In this document: piece by piece, positions 11,216-23,022 of the stretch | How positions within the stretch are numbered: the first letter of the stretch is position 1 | Layout: each line of letters starts with the position of its first letter | Assembly: GCA_949297765.1 (NCBI GenBank) | Contig: CASFTV010000040.1 | Coordinates: forward strand, 1 to 49,228 | Length of the DNA stretch: 49,228 nt | DNA from: an uncultured bacterium | GTDB lineage: Bacteria > Verrucomicrobiota > Lentisphaeria > Victivallales > UBA1829 | Direction: 5' to 3' | The notes under the pieces: generated by a model | The model's input: only the letters and a program-made list of their open reading frames with translations | Told to the model about the DNA's origin: nothing | Database searches by the model: none | Translations under genes and position numbers: made by a program

Positions 11216-11800
11216 TCACAGGACGGTGAGAATGTCGTCCGTGGTGTATTTCGGAACGTGGATGACGTCGTCCGCATCCAGATGATAGGGGGTCGGTTCC
11301 CCGCTGCGGATCCGGTAGAGAACCGGAGCTTCCGCCGGATATCCGAGCCCGACCAGATAAAGAACGGTACGGCTCTTCAAGCCGAGCAGGTGATTGACCT
11401 CCCGGCGGTTGAATGCGCCGATCCAGCAGCCGCCGAGTCCGAGATCCACCGCCCGGAGCAGAAGACTCTGGATCGCGGCTCCCGCATCAACCTCCGCATA
11501 GACCGACGGTTTCCCGTCCTCCCGGATCTCCGTGCAGACCGCGAGAAACGCCGTCGGCGCGGTCACTCCGAATTCCGGATTGCGGCGCGGTTTGACATGT
11601 CCGCCCCACGCGGTCTGTTCCAGCACGGCTCTGAGCAGTTCCTTTTCCCGGATCAGAACATAGCGGAGCGGCTGGGCGTTCGCTGCGGAAGGCGCCAGTG
11701 CCGCCGCGTCCACAAGATCTTTCAGAATTTCCAGTGGAATCTCTTCCTGCCGGAAGCGCCGGATGCTTCTTCGCTGTTTCAAAATTTCGGAAAATTCCAT
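11216..11800 (-). CDS. Nitroreductase-family flavoprotein
   Basis: 194 residues. The FMN-binding start MEFSEILKQRRSIRRF, the mid-region LAPSAANAQPLRYVLI, GAAIQSLLLRAVDLGLGGCWIGAF and the LVGLGYPAE block are typical of the NADH-dependent nitroreductase family. Such proteins reduce nitro-compounds, quinones or flavins with NAD(P)H; the physiological substrate here is unknown. It sits 25 bases before the ferredoxin gene inside the same run, so it may share electrons or regulation with the oxidoreductase, but this is only context. Confidence 0.88.
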   Translation of the reverse strand: MEFSEILKQRRSIRRFRQEEIPLEILKDLVDAAALAPSAANAQPLRYVLIREKELLRAVLEQTAWGGHVKPRRNPEFGVTAPTAFLAVCTEIREDGKPSVYAEVDAGAAIQSLLLRAVDLGLGGCWIGAFNRREVNHLLGLKSRTVLYLVGLGYPAEAPVLYRIRSGEPTPYHLDADDVIHVPKYTTDDILTVL

Positions 11801-11831
11801 TTGCCGTTCTCCCGGTTTTGTGTTGATGGTG

Positions 11832-12305
11832 CTAAAATTTCAAGTTGTCGAGAGCGCTCCAGGGGGAGTCCTCCGGCGGGAGGGGGGTCTCCTCCGCGCA
11901 GCGGCAGGGGCCTTTGTTCAGATCCGCGCCGCAGCGGGGACACAGCCCCTTGCAGCTCTTCTTGCAGTGAAATGCGACCGGGAGCGTGAGCAGAAGATCC
12001 TCCCGGATTTCGTTGGAAATATCCACGATCTGCCCTGCGACCCCTTCGTAGAGGTGGCAGACATCCGGCACGTTGATTTTCACTTTGAGCTCCTTGAGGC
12101 AGCGCGCGCATTCCGCCGCGAGCCTTACGCACACCGATCCGGTGACCAGCAGATCGCTTCCCGCCATGGATGCGGTCAGTTTGTAGGAGACCGGTCCGTT
12201 CGGGTGCGGATAGGAGTTCGGATCCAGCTCCAGAAACTCTCCGTTTTCTTCTCCCTCCAGGAGCAGGGGCTGGTCTTCGATGTGGGTGGTGTTGATCCTG
12301 ATCAT
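11832..12305 (-). CDS. YceD/DUF177 family protein (large-rRNA accumulation)
   Basis: 157 residues from ATG 12305, which overlaps the coaD stop as ATGA. The conserved core is CVRLAAECARCLKELKVKINV, followed by a C-terminal cysteine set CKKSCKGLCPRCGADLNKGPCRC that probably binds zinc. DUF177/YceD proteins assist 23S rRNA accumulation and usually precede rpmF (ribosomal protein L32). Here no rpmF follows; the next gene, 31 bases on, is the nitroreductase. The longer upstream reading runs within coaD and is not supported. Confidence 0.85.
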   Translation of the reverse strand: MIRINTTHIEDQPLLLEGEENGEFLELDPNSYPHPNGPVSYKLTASMAGSDLLVTGSVCVRLAAECARCLKELKVKINVPDVCHLYEGVAGQIVDISNEIREDLLLTLPVAFHCKKSCKGLCPRCGADLNKGPCRCAEETPLPPEDSPWSALDNLKF

Positions 12306-12787
12306 TTTCCCAGTCCGAACTTTCTCCTCATCGCCTCCGCGACGACCGGCGGGACAAAGGCGGAAACGTCTCCTCCGCACTTGGTGATCTCCTTGATCAG
12401 GCGTGAACTGACGAACGAATATTCGGGACTGGGCATCATGAAGAGTGTTTCGCACTTGTCGTTCAGTCCGCGGTTCATCAGGGCCATCTGGAATTCGTAT
12501 TCAAAATCGGAGACCGCGCGGAGACCGCGGATCACGGCTCCCGCGTCGAAGCGTTCCAGCGAGTGCGCGAGCAGACCGTTGAAGCTGGATACTTCCAGAT
12601 TCGGAATATCGCTGCATGCGGCGCGGATCAGGTCGATCCGCTCCTGCGTGGTGAACAGCGGATTCTTTTCCGCATTGACCGCGACCGCGATCACGACTTT
12701 GTCGAAGATCTTGCCCGCGCGCCGCGCCACGTCGATGTGTCCGTTTGTGACGGGATCGAAACTCCCGGGATATAAAACCGTTCTCAC
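12302..12787 (-). CDS. coaD: Phosphopantetheine adenylyltransferase
   Basis: 161 residues, the family length. It transfers AMP from ATP to 4'-phosphopantetheine in coenzyme A synthesis. Diagnostic motifs are LYPGSFDPVTNGHIDVARRA (nucleotidyltransferase TxGH), the middle FNGLLAHSLE and the C-terminal SSRLIKEITKCGGDVS. It lies 28 bases after the monooxygenase gene and overlaps the DUF177 gene by 4 bases. Confidence 0.97.
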   Translation of the reverse strand: MRTVLYPGSFDPVTNGHIDVARRAGKIFDKVVIAVAVNAEKNPLFTTQERIDLIRAACSDIPNLEVSSFNGLLAHSLERFDAGAVIRGLRAVSDFEYEFQMALMNRGLNDKCETLFMMPSPEYSFVSSRLIKEITKCGGDVSAFVPPVVAEAMRRKFGLGK

Positions 12788-12815
12788 TGACAGCCTCCTT
12801 GGATTCTCTGAATTT

Positions 12816-13124
12816 TCAGGCGGGTGTGACCACGTTCAGCGTTGAGGATTTCCGCAGTCCGCTCACTTTCGTGCGGAATTCCGCCATGTGTGCGGACTGG
12901 AGATGGCGCATCAGATGTTCCATGCTCTCCCATCCCTCGATGATGGTCACGGTGTTCGGGCGGACCTCCTTCTGCGCCGAGAGCCCGGAATCAAAATCCA
13001 CATTGGGAACGTACATGACGCATCCCTCCTCCGCCCGGACCAGCGGGACGTTGGCCTTGAGTATTTCGAGAAATTTTTCTTTGCATCCTTCCTGAATCTC
13101 CGAGGTGGCGAGAACATAAATCAT
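12816..13124 (-). CDS. Antibiotic-biosynthesis-monooxygenase (YgiN-like) domain protein
   Basis: 102 residues from ATG 13124, set by AAGGAG 8-10 bases upstream; the in-frame extension to 13259 crosses the promoter. The fold is the small ferredoxin-like ABM dimer: MIYVLATSEIQEG at the start, REEG/AEEGCVMYVPNVD in the middle and IIEGWESMEHLMRHLQSAHM toward the end. Such proteins include quinol monooxygenases and heme-degrading enzymes, but most are unassigned. It opens the seven-gene minus-strand run that ends with the oxidoreductase. Confidence 0.85.
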   Translation of the reverse strand: MIYVLATSEIQEGCKEKFLEILKANVPLVRAEEGCVMYVPNVDFDSGLSAQKEVRPNTVTIIEGWESMEHLMRHLQSAHMAEFRTKVSGLRKSSTLNVVTPA

Positions 13125-13164
13125 GGCGGCAGCTCCTTCTTTTATGTTTTTTGTGTTTTCCGGT

Positions 13165-16517
<3,353 letters not shown>

Positions 16518-16533
16518 TCCGGAGAAGCGGGAA

Positions 16534-17340
16534 ATGGAAAAGAATACCACTCCGATCATGCTCTGGAACGAGCAGAAGAGCGCTCCGGGATCGGAGGACT
16601 CTTTTCAACCGTACCTGGTTCCCTGTCTTCTGCCGGGCGACGAAGTGCGCGGCTGCGTACTGGTGTTCCCCGGCGGCGGTTACACGATGCGGGCGGATCA
16701 CGAGGCCTGGCCGGTTGCAGAACGGTTCAATGCGCTTGGATTCCATGCGGTTGTTGTTCAGTACCGTGTGTCGCCGTACCGGTATCCCGGTCCGGTGGAG
16801 GATGCGCTTCGCGCCGTGCGGATCGTCCGTGCCCGTGCGCCGGAGTGGAGGATTGATCCGTCGAAGATCGCGGTTCTCGGATTTTCCGCCGGCGGACACC
16901 TCGCCTGTTCGACAGGAATTCTGTTCGATCAGGTGCCGGCCGCCGCGGGAGATGAAATGGATTCCGTTTCCGCTCGTCCGGATGCGATGATCCTCTGTTA
17001 TCCGGTGATTACCTGCCGGGAAAAGCTCGCCCATTTCGGATCGTTCGAGAACCTTCTCGGGACAAGGAACCGGGACGAGTTCCCCGCCTGCTCCTGGGAG
17101 CTGCATGTGAGTTCCACCACGCCTCCGGCCTTCCTCTGGCATACCGCGGAAGATTCCGCTGTGCCGGTGGAGAACTCCCTGCTGTTTTCGCTTGCTCTTC
17201 GCGCCTGCGGAATTCCCTTCGAACTGCATGTGTTCCCATACGGACATCACGGACTCGGACTCGGAACAAAAGAGGAATATTCCGAAATACGGGTCTGGCC
17301 CGAACTTGCCGCTGTCTGGCTGCGGAAAATGGGATTCTGA
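16534..17340 (+). CDS. Alpha/beta-hydrolase esterase (acetyl-xylan/BD-FAE-like)
   Basis: 268 residues, no signal peptide. The oxyanion loop is VFPGGGYTMRA, the nucleophile S118 lies in GFSAGGHLA, the acid is in HTAEDSAVPVENS and the base in YGHHGLGL. This matches the lipase/esterase group that deacetylates xylan or other acylated oligosaccharides. It is 16 bases behind the GH2 gene and is closed by a strong terminator, so both act in the cytoplasm on the same imported sugar. Exact ester substrate unknown. Confidence 0.88.
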   Translation: MEKNTTPIMLWNEQKSAPGSEDSFQPYLVPCLLPGDEVRGCVLVFPGGGYTMRADHEAWPVAERFNALGFHAVVVQYRVSPYRYPGPVEDALRAVRIVRARAPEWRIDPSKIAVLGFSAGGHLACSTGILFDQVPAAAGDEMDSVSARPDAMILCYPVITCREKLAHFGSFENLLGTRNRDEFPACSWELHVSSTTPPAFLWHTAEDSAVPVENSLLFSLALRACGIPFELHVFPYGHHGLGLGTKEEYSEIRVWPELAAVWLRKMGF

Positions 17341-17378
17341 AAACTCTTCTGCCGCCGGATGCAGGAGGCGGATGTGAC

Positions 17379-17432
17379 AAAACGGGGAAGAACTGAAAAA
17401 TCCTTCCCCGTTTTGTTTTTTCTGTTTTTTCC
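17379..17432 (+). terminator. Rho-independent terminator after the GH2-esterase pair
   Basis: Perfect 12-bp stem (AAAACGGGGAAG at 17379-17390, CTTCCCCGTTTT at 17403-17414), 12-base loop, then GTTTTTTCTGTTTTTT. A near ideal intrinsic terminator. Confidence 0.95.
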
Positions 17433-17442
17433 TTCTGATGAT

Positions 17443-17470
17443 TTGACAACACCGGAAGGACGGGTATATT
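17443..17470 (+). promoter_or_regulatory. Promoter of the IclR-GH10 pair
   Basis: TTGACA (17443-17448), 16-base spacer, TATATT (17465-17470); shifting two bases gives TATTAT at 18. It is 40 bases before the ATG and just downstream of the terminator of the previous operon. Confidence 0.75.
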
Positions 17471-17510
17471 ATCTCTTGTGTTCAATAATAATGAACGGAG
17501 GTTTTTTATA

Positions 17511-18287
17511 ATGAATAAACCGGCGATTCAATCGGTGGCGAATGCGTTTTCCGTTCTGGAGTATGTTCTTGGCTGTTCCATGATTTCCGAAGGAACCGGA
17601 CTAGCCGATATTGCCCGGAAATTCGGGATGCGCAAGACGACCGCACGCAATATGATGCAGACTCTGGAATACTGCGGTTACATTCGCCGGACAGCCCGCG
17701 GAGTTTATGCGCCCGGAGAAAAATGTGCGATGCTTTCCAAGGCGGGATGCTTTGCCGGACAGATTCGGGAACATTCCGTCGGACTGCTGAAAGAGGCGGC
17801 GGAAAGGACGGAGGAATCCTTTATTCTGACAACGCTGTTCAACGGACAGCGTCTGATTGTGGCCTCCGTTTCGGGGAATTCCGTGATCTCCGTGAATCCG
17901 GAAGCCATCGAACGGGAACAGAAACACAACTATGGCCGTGTTACAACCCGTCTGCTTCTGGCATACTGCAATCCGGAAGAACGGGAGTCGTTCCTTCTCC
18001 TGAACGGTCTGCCGGAGGAGAGACAATGGCCCCGGGCGCGCGCTTCCCGGGAAGGAATGGAGGCCGAACTGGAAGCCATCCGCCGGAAGGGATTCTGCGA
18101 GGCGGTTGATGCGGGATTTTTCTACGCCGCCGCCTTTCCTGTTTTCGACTCCGGAAATCATTTCATTGCCGCTCTCGGAGCGTATTCCCCCTCCTTCCGG
18201 ACCGATGAGGCAAAACGGAATCTTCTGCTCGAAACCCTGCGGGAAACCGCAGAATCCATACAATCAAAACTCATAAAAAGGGATTGA
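17511..18287 (+). CDS. IclR-family transcriptional regulator
   Basis: 258 residues from ATG 17511 (GGAGG at 9 bases). The N-terminal winged helix (IQSVANAFSVLEYVL...GLADIARKFGMRKTTARNMMQTLEYCGYIRR) is followed by the IclR effector-binding domain from about residue 80. The gene directly precedes, with 2 bases between stop and start, a GH10 gene, so it most likely controls that gene and perhaps the GH2-esterase operon. Effector unknown; IclR regulators here would respond to a sugar or aromatic breakdown product. Confidence 0.9.
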   Translation: MNKPAIQSVANAFSVLEYVLGCSMISEGTGLADIARKFGMRKTTARNMMQTLEYCGYIRRTARGVYAPGEKCAMLSKAGCFAGQIREHSVGLLKEAAERTEESFILTTLFNGQRLIVASVSGNSVISVNPEAIEREQKHNYGRVTTRLLLAYCNPEERESFLLLNGLPEERQWPRARASREGMEAELEAIRRKGFCEAVDAGFFYAAAFPVFDSGNHFIAALGAYSPSFRTDEAKRNLLLETLRETAESIQSKLIKRD

Positions 18288-18289
18288 AA

Positions 18290-19586
18290 ATGAACGAGTT
18301 GGCTCGGAATCTGTGCCAGTGGCTTGTCAAAGAGGATGCGGAAGTCGATTTCCGCATCAAAACGGGAACCGAAATGTATCGGAAAGGATTCGGACATATC
18401 GAACTGCGGTATGCGGACGGATCCATGGTCGAAGATGCTTCGCTGACATTCAAACAGATCTCCCACGAATACCTGTTCGGATGCAATGCGTTCATGTACA
18501 ACCAGTTCCCGACAGAGGAACAGAACCGGAAATACGAGGAGGTTTTTGCCAATCTCTTCAACGAGGCGGTCGTGCCGTTTTACTGGTCGGATCTGGAGCT
18601 TGAAGACGGCAGTCCCCGCTTCGCCTCCGGAAGCACTCCGGTATACCGCCGTCCGCCGACGGATGAGGTGGTCGCATTCTGCAAACGGAACGGCATCACC
18701 CCGAAAGGCCATCCGCTCTGCTGGCATCTGTTTGTTCCGGAATGGGCGCCGAAAAAGAAATCGGACATGATGAAACGGCTGGACCGCCGCATCCGGGAAA
18801 TCGCGGAACGGTACGGCGATGACATCCCGATCTGGGATACCGTCAACGAAGCGCAGTCGCGCCATCCGGTCCGGCGGGGCTTCCGCAATCCCGCGTTCCC
18901 GGACAACCATGTGGAAGAGGCGTTCCGGATCGCGGAACGATATCTCCCTTTCGCCACACTCCTCTATAACGATGACAACAAATGGTGGCAGTACAACGGC
19001 GATTACACCCCGGTCTACCTGCTGGTGAAAACGCTTCAGGATCGCGGCTGCCGTGTCGGCGGACTCGGACTCCAGTATCACATGTTTGAACGTTTGCTGG
19101 AGCAGGCGAATCTGTTTATGAATCCGCGCCAGCTGTTCAAATGCCTGGACCAGTACGGCAAACTGAACATTCCGGTGAACTTTTCAGAGGTCAGCATCAT
19201 CAGCCGCCGCGATCTCGGCGATGGAGACGAATTCCAGAGACTGGTAACCGAAAAACTCTATCGCCTCTGGTTCAGCCACCCTGCGACAAACTCCATTGTC
19301 TGGTGGAATCTTGTGGACGGCACCGCCGCCTACGCCCCTCTCGGCAGCGAGGAGGGGGAAAATTCTCTTCGAGCCGGACTTGTGAACTTCGACTTTACCC
19401 CCAAACCCGCCTACCGGATCCTGGAACAGCTCATCAACCTCTCTGGACTACCATCGCCCGGCAGAAAACATGTTCCACGGCTTCTACGGCGACTACGAAA
19501 CCACCATCAAAACCAATCACGGAACCTGCACCAGAACCATCTCTCTCAGCAAAGACAGCGACAATATGATCTGCATCACACTCTAA
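18290..19586 (+). pseudogene. GH10 xylanase-type glycosidase with C-terminal frameshifts
   Basis: Start ATG 18290, 2 bases after the IclR stop. A GH10 TIM barrel is evident: GHPLCWHLFVPEW, acid/base E187 in WDTVNEAQ, GGLGLQYHMF, nucleophile E300 in VNFSEVSI and WWNLVDGTAA. No signal peptide, so an intracellular oligoxylosidase-type role is likely. Near the end the frame breaks: after RILEQLIN the plausible continuation LWTTIARQ lies in a second frame (about 19440) and the tail ENMFHGFYGDYETTIK...MICITL, which ends at TAA 19584-19586, lies in a third frame (about 19463). Two single-base losses would explain this. All catalytic residues precede the breaks; the unbroken frame would instead read junk to 19777. 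Real lesion or sequencing error. Confidence 0.8.
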
Positions 19587-19596
19587 CTCGAACAGA

Positions 19597-19677
19597 GCCG
19601 CCGGAATTTGAAATTCCGGCGGCCGGGTGCAGGGCTCATGGAGTCCTGCCGGGGGTGTTGGGGCGAGGAGCCCCAAC
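19597..19677 (+). repeat. Three tandem hairpins behind the GH10 gene
   Basis: Three adjacent inverted repeats: 13-bp stem with one-base loop (19597-19609 with 19611-19623), 9-bp stem with one wobble pair and loop ATG (19629-19637 with 19641-19649), and 8-bp stem (19657-19664 with 19670-19677). No U-run follows, so this looks like a folded repeat element rather than an intrinsic terminator; it may still protect the 3' end or end transcripts from either side. Confidence 0.75.
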
Positions 19678-19719
19678 TCAACCATCAACCATCAACCATC
19701 AACCATCAACCATCAACCA
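19678..19719. repeat. Six perfect tandem copies of heptamer TCAACCA
   Basis: Six identical TCAACCA units in a row, 42 bases, starting right after the third hairpin. The TGA stop of the AraC-type gene (19713-19715, minus strand) lies in the last unit, so repeat-length changes could alter its C-terminus. Slippage-prone. Too short and spacer-free to be CRISPR. Confidence 0.95.
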
Positions 19720-20591
19720 TTATCCCCCCACTTCTTCTTCAACCTATTCCGAAAGAGGCTTGGGGGGATTCCTTTGACCCGTTTAAACATCCTGCTCAGA
19801 TGGAATTCGCTGGAAAAGCCGCATAAATCCGCGGTTTTCCGGAGGGGGAGATCGGTTGCGGAGAGATATTGAGCCGCGCGATCGACTCTTCGGAGGATCA
19901 GATATTCCGAGAAGGATCTTCCGAGGAGTTTTCGCACCAGAACACTGGTATGGGAGACCGAGAGCTTCAAATGAGCCGCCAGATCGGGCAGACCGATGGA
20001 ATTTTTCAAATTTGCGGCAACAAACTCCGTAATCCGGAATTTCCGCAAGTCATAAGAATCATTGACAATATTCGCTGTGCGAAGAAAAGAAATAATACCT
20101 TCCGCCTGAATGCGAAGAAGAGGGAAGAGTTTTCCAATTTCCGTCCGGTCGAGGAGAGGAAGCTCCCTGTACGCCCCGGAAAACGACAAATTCTTCATAA
20201 CACTTTCGTCCGGAGCGAGTTCCGGATCCCGGAAAACGCCCGCATATAACATCCCGTAATGAATGGATGCGAACTTGAGCGGAACGACGATCTGAAAGAT
20301 TCCCTTCCAGCAGGAGGAGAGAAAGGGATCATCGGCCTGCAGGCACAAACGGTTCATTTCGAATCGACAGTGCGCAATGCAGCGCTCAGAAAAACCGCAG
20401 CGGCAGACCGCATTTTTCTTGTGCGATGCGCGATCCGGAGAAAAGACCGCGCGCCGCTGCTTGAAATTAAAAATCCCGTCATTGTCAATAATCGTAATCT
20501 TCATTCCGATCATGGATTCCAGAGTCCGCAAGCTCTGTTCAGGAAGATCAAAAGGCTCCACAGGATTTCCCTCATACATACCGTTTAACAT
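19713..20591 (-). CDS. AraC-family regulator with PocR-like sensory domain
   Basis: 292 residues. The N-terminal half contains a PocR-like ligand-binding domain with the cysteine signature CRCGFSERCIAHCRFEMNRLC and the IVVPLKFASIHYGMLYAGVF block; PocR-type domains bind small metabolites such as diols or sugars. The C-terminal half has two AraC helix-turn-helix units (LPDLAAHLKLSVSHTSVLVRKLLG and LPLRKTADLCGFSSEFHLSRMFKRVKGIPP). No strong Shine-Dalgarno, so the ATG at 20579 is an alternative. It is divergent from the large uncharacterised gene at 20717 and may control it and the genes behind. The stop codon lies in the heptamer repeat. Confidence 0.85.
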   Translation of the reverse strand: MLNGMYEGNPVEPFDLPEQSLRTLESMIGMKITIIDNDGIFNFKQRRAVFSPDRASHKKNAVCRCGFSERCIAHCRFEMNRLCLQADDPFLSSCWKGIFQIVVPLKFASIHYGMLYAGVFRDPELAPDESVMKNLSFSGAYRELPLLDRTEIGKLFPLLRIQAEGIISFLRTANIVNDSYDLRKFRITEFVAANLKNSIGLPDLAAHLKLSVSHTSVLVRKLLGRSFSEYLILRRVDRAAQYLSATDLPLRKTADLCGFSSEFHLSRMFKRVKGIPPSLFRNRLKKKWGDNG

Positions 20592-20716
20592 GATTTACCA
20601 TATCAATATATATGAAAACCGAAAGAAATGCCATTCCAAAATCAGAAAAAAACACTAAATTAAATCATATCCCATGCAGAAACGCCGTTTATCCATCGTC
20701 ATGAAAGGAGCAGAAG

Positions 20717-22840
20717 ATGTGCAATGTTACCAATTTCAAATCCTCCGCCTATCTGTCGCTGATGGTTCCATTCCTGAAGGTTCTTCCGCAGTTCCTTCGG
20801 GAGTCGGAGGCCGGGCGATGGTACGGGACGGGAGAAAGCGCCCACTGGCCGGTCCAGAGCAATATGAATGTGTGCGCGGCGCTTGCGGTGATGGCGGAAG
20901 ATCCGGATTTCGAAACATACAATCCCTCTCTCCCCCGGGAAGAGGTCCTTGCAATCTCGCTGGACCTTTTCCGCTACGCCATGCGGACGCATCTGACCGG
21001 AGACCGGAAAGCAACGGACGGGAAATCATGGGGACATCACTGGATCAGCGTTCTCGGTGCGGAACGGATGACCCATGGAGTCAATGCCCTTTTTCCCCAT
21101 CTGAGCGAAGAGGAGAGGGAACGTTACAAACAATTCCGTATCTCCGAATCCGACTGGCTTCTGGAGGAATATCCGGTTGTTGCGGGAATGGAGGGGAGAT
21201 CGGGAAAGAACAAACCGGAATCGAATCTCTGGAACGGCGGATTCCTTCTCCGGACCGCCATGGACTATCCGGATCTTCCGCGCCGGGAGGAGTATCTCGA
21301 CAAAGGAACCCGCTTTCTCCTGAACGGGATCTCCCATCCGTCGGATGCGGCGTCGGAGCGGGTGTTCCGCGGACGCCCCCTGCGCGAATGGAGCTGCGGA
21401 TTCAATTTCACCCCGAACTATTCGCTCGACCATCACGGCTATCTGAACGTGGGATACATGGTGATCTGCCTTTCAAACATCGCAATGCTCCACTTCAACT
21501 TCCGGGAACGGGGACAGGCGGCTCCGCCGGAGCTGTACCATCATGCGGAGGATCTCTGGAAAGTCGTCAAAAATTTCACGTTCCCGGACGGACGGCTTCT
21601 CCGGATCGGCGGCGATACCCGCGCCCGCTACACCTACTGTCAGTGCTATGCGATTCCTGCATGGCTGCTGGCGGCGGATCTCTTCGGCGATCACGAAGCC
21701 GCGCGCTTTGAAAAAAACTGGCTTGCAACCGTCCGGCAGGAAATGGCGTACAGCAATGACGGCTCCTGCTACGCGAAGCGTCTGAACAACATCCGCAAGA
21801 CAAGCTACTACTACTTCTGCCGTCTGGAGTCGGATTCCGTTCTTTCCCTGTCCTACGGCGCCCGGTGGCGGCGGGAATTCCAACTCGCGGCGCCGGCGGA
21901 AAAGGATTCCGAAACACCCGCTCTCTGGGAGGACGACTACCACGCCGCCGCAATGATCCGGACGGAAAAGACCATCCGCTCCTGGGTGAAAGCCGGCGCC
22001 CAGGGGCCGACCGGTCTCTGCATCCCTCTGAATGCCAGCGACATGGCGGAATGGCAGGGCAACCTCAACGGCTGCGTGACCGGCAACCGGATCGAGGAGG
22101 AAAACCGGAAAGGCAAACAGAAGACCTTCCCCGGCGGTTTTTTGTATGCGGGGAAAACCGATCTGGTCGAGACCCTTCCGCTGGGGGAGGGGGAGGAACA
22201 CTACACCGTCGCGGAACATCGAAGCGTTGCGGCGGCTCTGCCGGACGGACATACCCTGCTGACGGCCGGACGCTGCATCATGAAAAAAGAGGCGACCATC
22301 AACGGTATTGCAAGTCTGAATCTGGAAATTCCGAACGACGTGTTCAACAACTTCCAGCGGCATTACCGTTCGCCGGAATTCGACAGAATCCTTCGAATGC
22401 CCGAAGGGAAGGAGTCCGAAGTCCTGGATACGGGGGCGCAGATCCTGAGCATTGACGGAAACGTGTGCGTTCGTCTGCTTTCCGGCGGAGCGAGTCTGAA
22501 GATCGTCCGGGCAGGAGGACGGAACATCCGTCTCCAGAAGCCGAGTCCGCCGGATCTGCTGTCGCTCTATGCGGATGTGATCGCCGCGGACGCCGATTTC
22601 GAGTCGCGGCGCCGGATGCCGGGCGAACTCCTCTTCGAAACGGTCTGCGCACTGTCCGCCGGAACAGACTTGAAGGAGATGGAAGACCGGATTGCCCGCG
22701 TTTCGACGACCGTAGAAGGAGAGGTTGTTGCGGAAATCTCCGGAGCGGACGGTGTCCTCTACCGCTGCACAATCTCCTGGCGGGACGGCGATGACATCCC
22801 GGAGATCGCTCTTTTCCGCGGAGAAGAACGGATCGGATGA
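20717..22840 (+). CDS. Large uncharacterised protein, possibly an (alpha/alpha)6-barrel sugar enzyme
   Basis: 707 residues, no signal peptide, with AAAGGAG at the start. I do not recognise the family. Blocks rich in W, N, H and Y recur: SAHWPVQSNMNVCAALAVMA, SWGHHWISVLGAERMTHG, NLWNGGFLLRTAMDYPD, FNFTPNYSLDHHGYLNVGYM and GGDTRARYTYCQCYAIPAWLL. This helical, aromatic-rich style resembles (alpha/alpha)6 toroid lyases and glycosidases, with a beta-rich C-terminal half after about residue 400. That assignment is an impression only. Context (PocR-AraC regulator, TIM-like protein, sugar isomerase) supports a carbohydrate role in the cytoplasm. Confidence 0.55.
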   Translation: MCNVTNFKSSAYLSLMVPFLKVLPQFLRESEAGRWYGTGESAHWPVQSNMNVCAALAVMAEDPDFETYNPSLPREEVLAISLDLFRYAMRTHLTGDRKATDGKSWGHHWISVLGAERMTHGVNALFPHLSEEERERYKQFRISESDWLLEEYPVVAGMEGRSGKNKPESNLWNGGFLLRTAMDYPDLPRREEYLDKGTRFLLNGISHPSDAASERVFRGRPLREWSCGFNFTPNYSLDHHGYLNVGYMVICLSNIAMLHFNFRERGQAAPPELYHHAEDLWKVVKNFTFPDGRLLRIGGDTRARYTYCQCYAIPAWLLAADLFGDHEAARFEKNWLATVRQEMAYSNDGSCYAKRLNNIRKTSYYYFCRLESDSVLSLSYGARWRREFQLAAPAEKDSETPALWEDDYHAAAMIRTEKTIRSWVKAGAQGPTGLCIPLNASDMAEWQGNLNGCVTGNRIEEENRKGKQKTFPGGFLYAGKTDLVETLPLGEGEEHYTVAEHRSVAAALPDGHTLLTAGRCIMKKEATINGIASLNLEIPNDVFNNFQRHYRSPEFDRILRMPEGKESEVLDTGAQILSIDGNVCVRLLSGGASLKIVRAGGRNIRLQKPSPPDLLSLYADVIAADADFESRRRMPGELLFETVCALSAGTDLKEMEDRIARVSTTVEGEVVAEISGADGVLYRCTISWRDGDDIPEIALFRGEERIG

Positions 22841-22983
22841 GATCCGTCTCCTCCCGCTCCCCCGGAACGGTTTTGCCGGGACCGCAGACCGGAAATCATA
22901 CATTTTATTGGACAATATTACGATTCGATGGAAGTTTTTTCTGTTTTCTCCCGATTGTCCAAGCGGATTTCCGGAAAACGGTG

Positions 22984-22989
22984 TATAAT
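22984..22989 (+). promoter_or_regulatory. Possible -10 element for the 23.0 kb gene
   Basis: TATAAT at 22984-22989 preceded by GTG, 33 bases before the ATG at 23023. No matching -35 at normal spacing was found, so this is weak. Confidence 0.35.
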
Positions 22990-23022
22990 ATCCGGAGTGA
23001 ACCAACAGGGAGTGATCGAGTC

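Noticed and set aside
19678-19719. Heptamer array as a CRISPR
   Set aside because: Units are contiguous without spacers and only 7 bases long.
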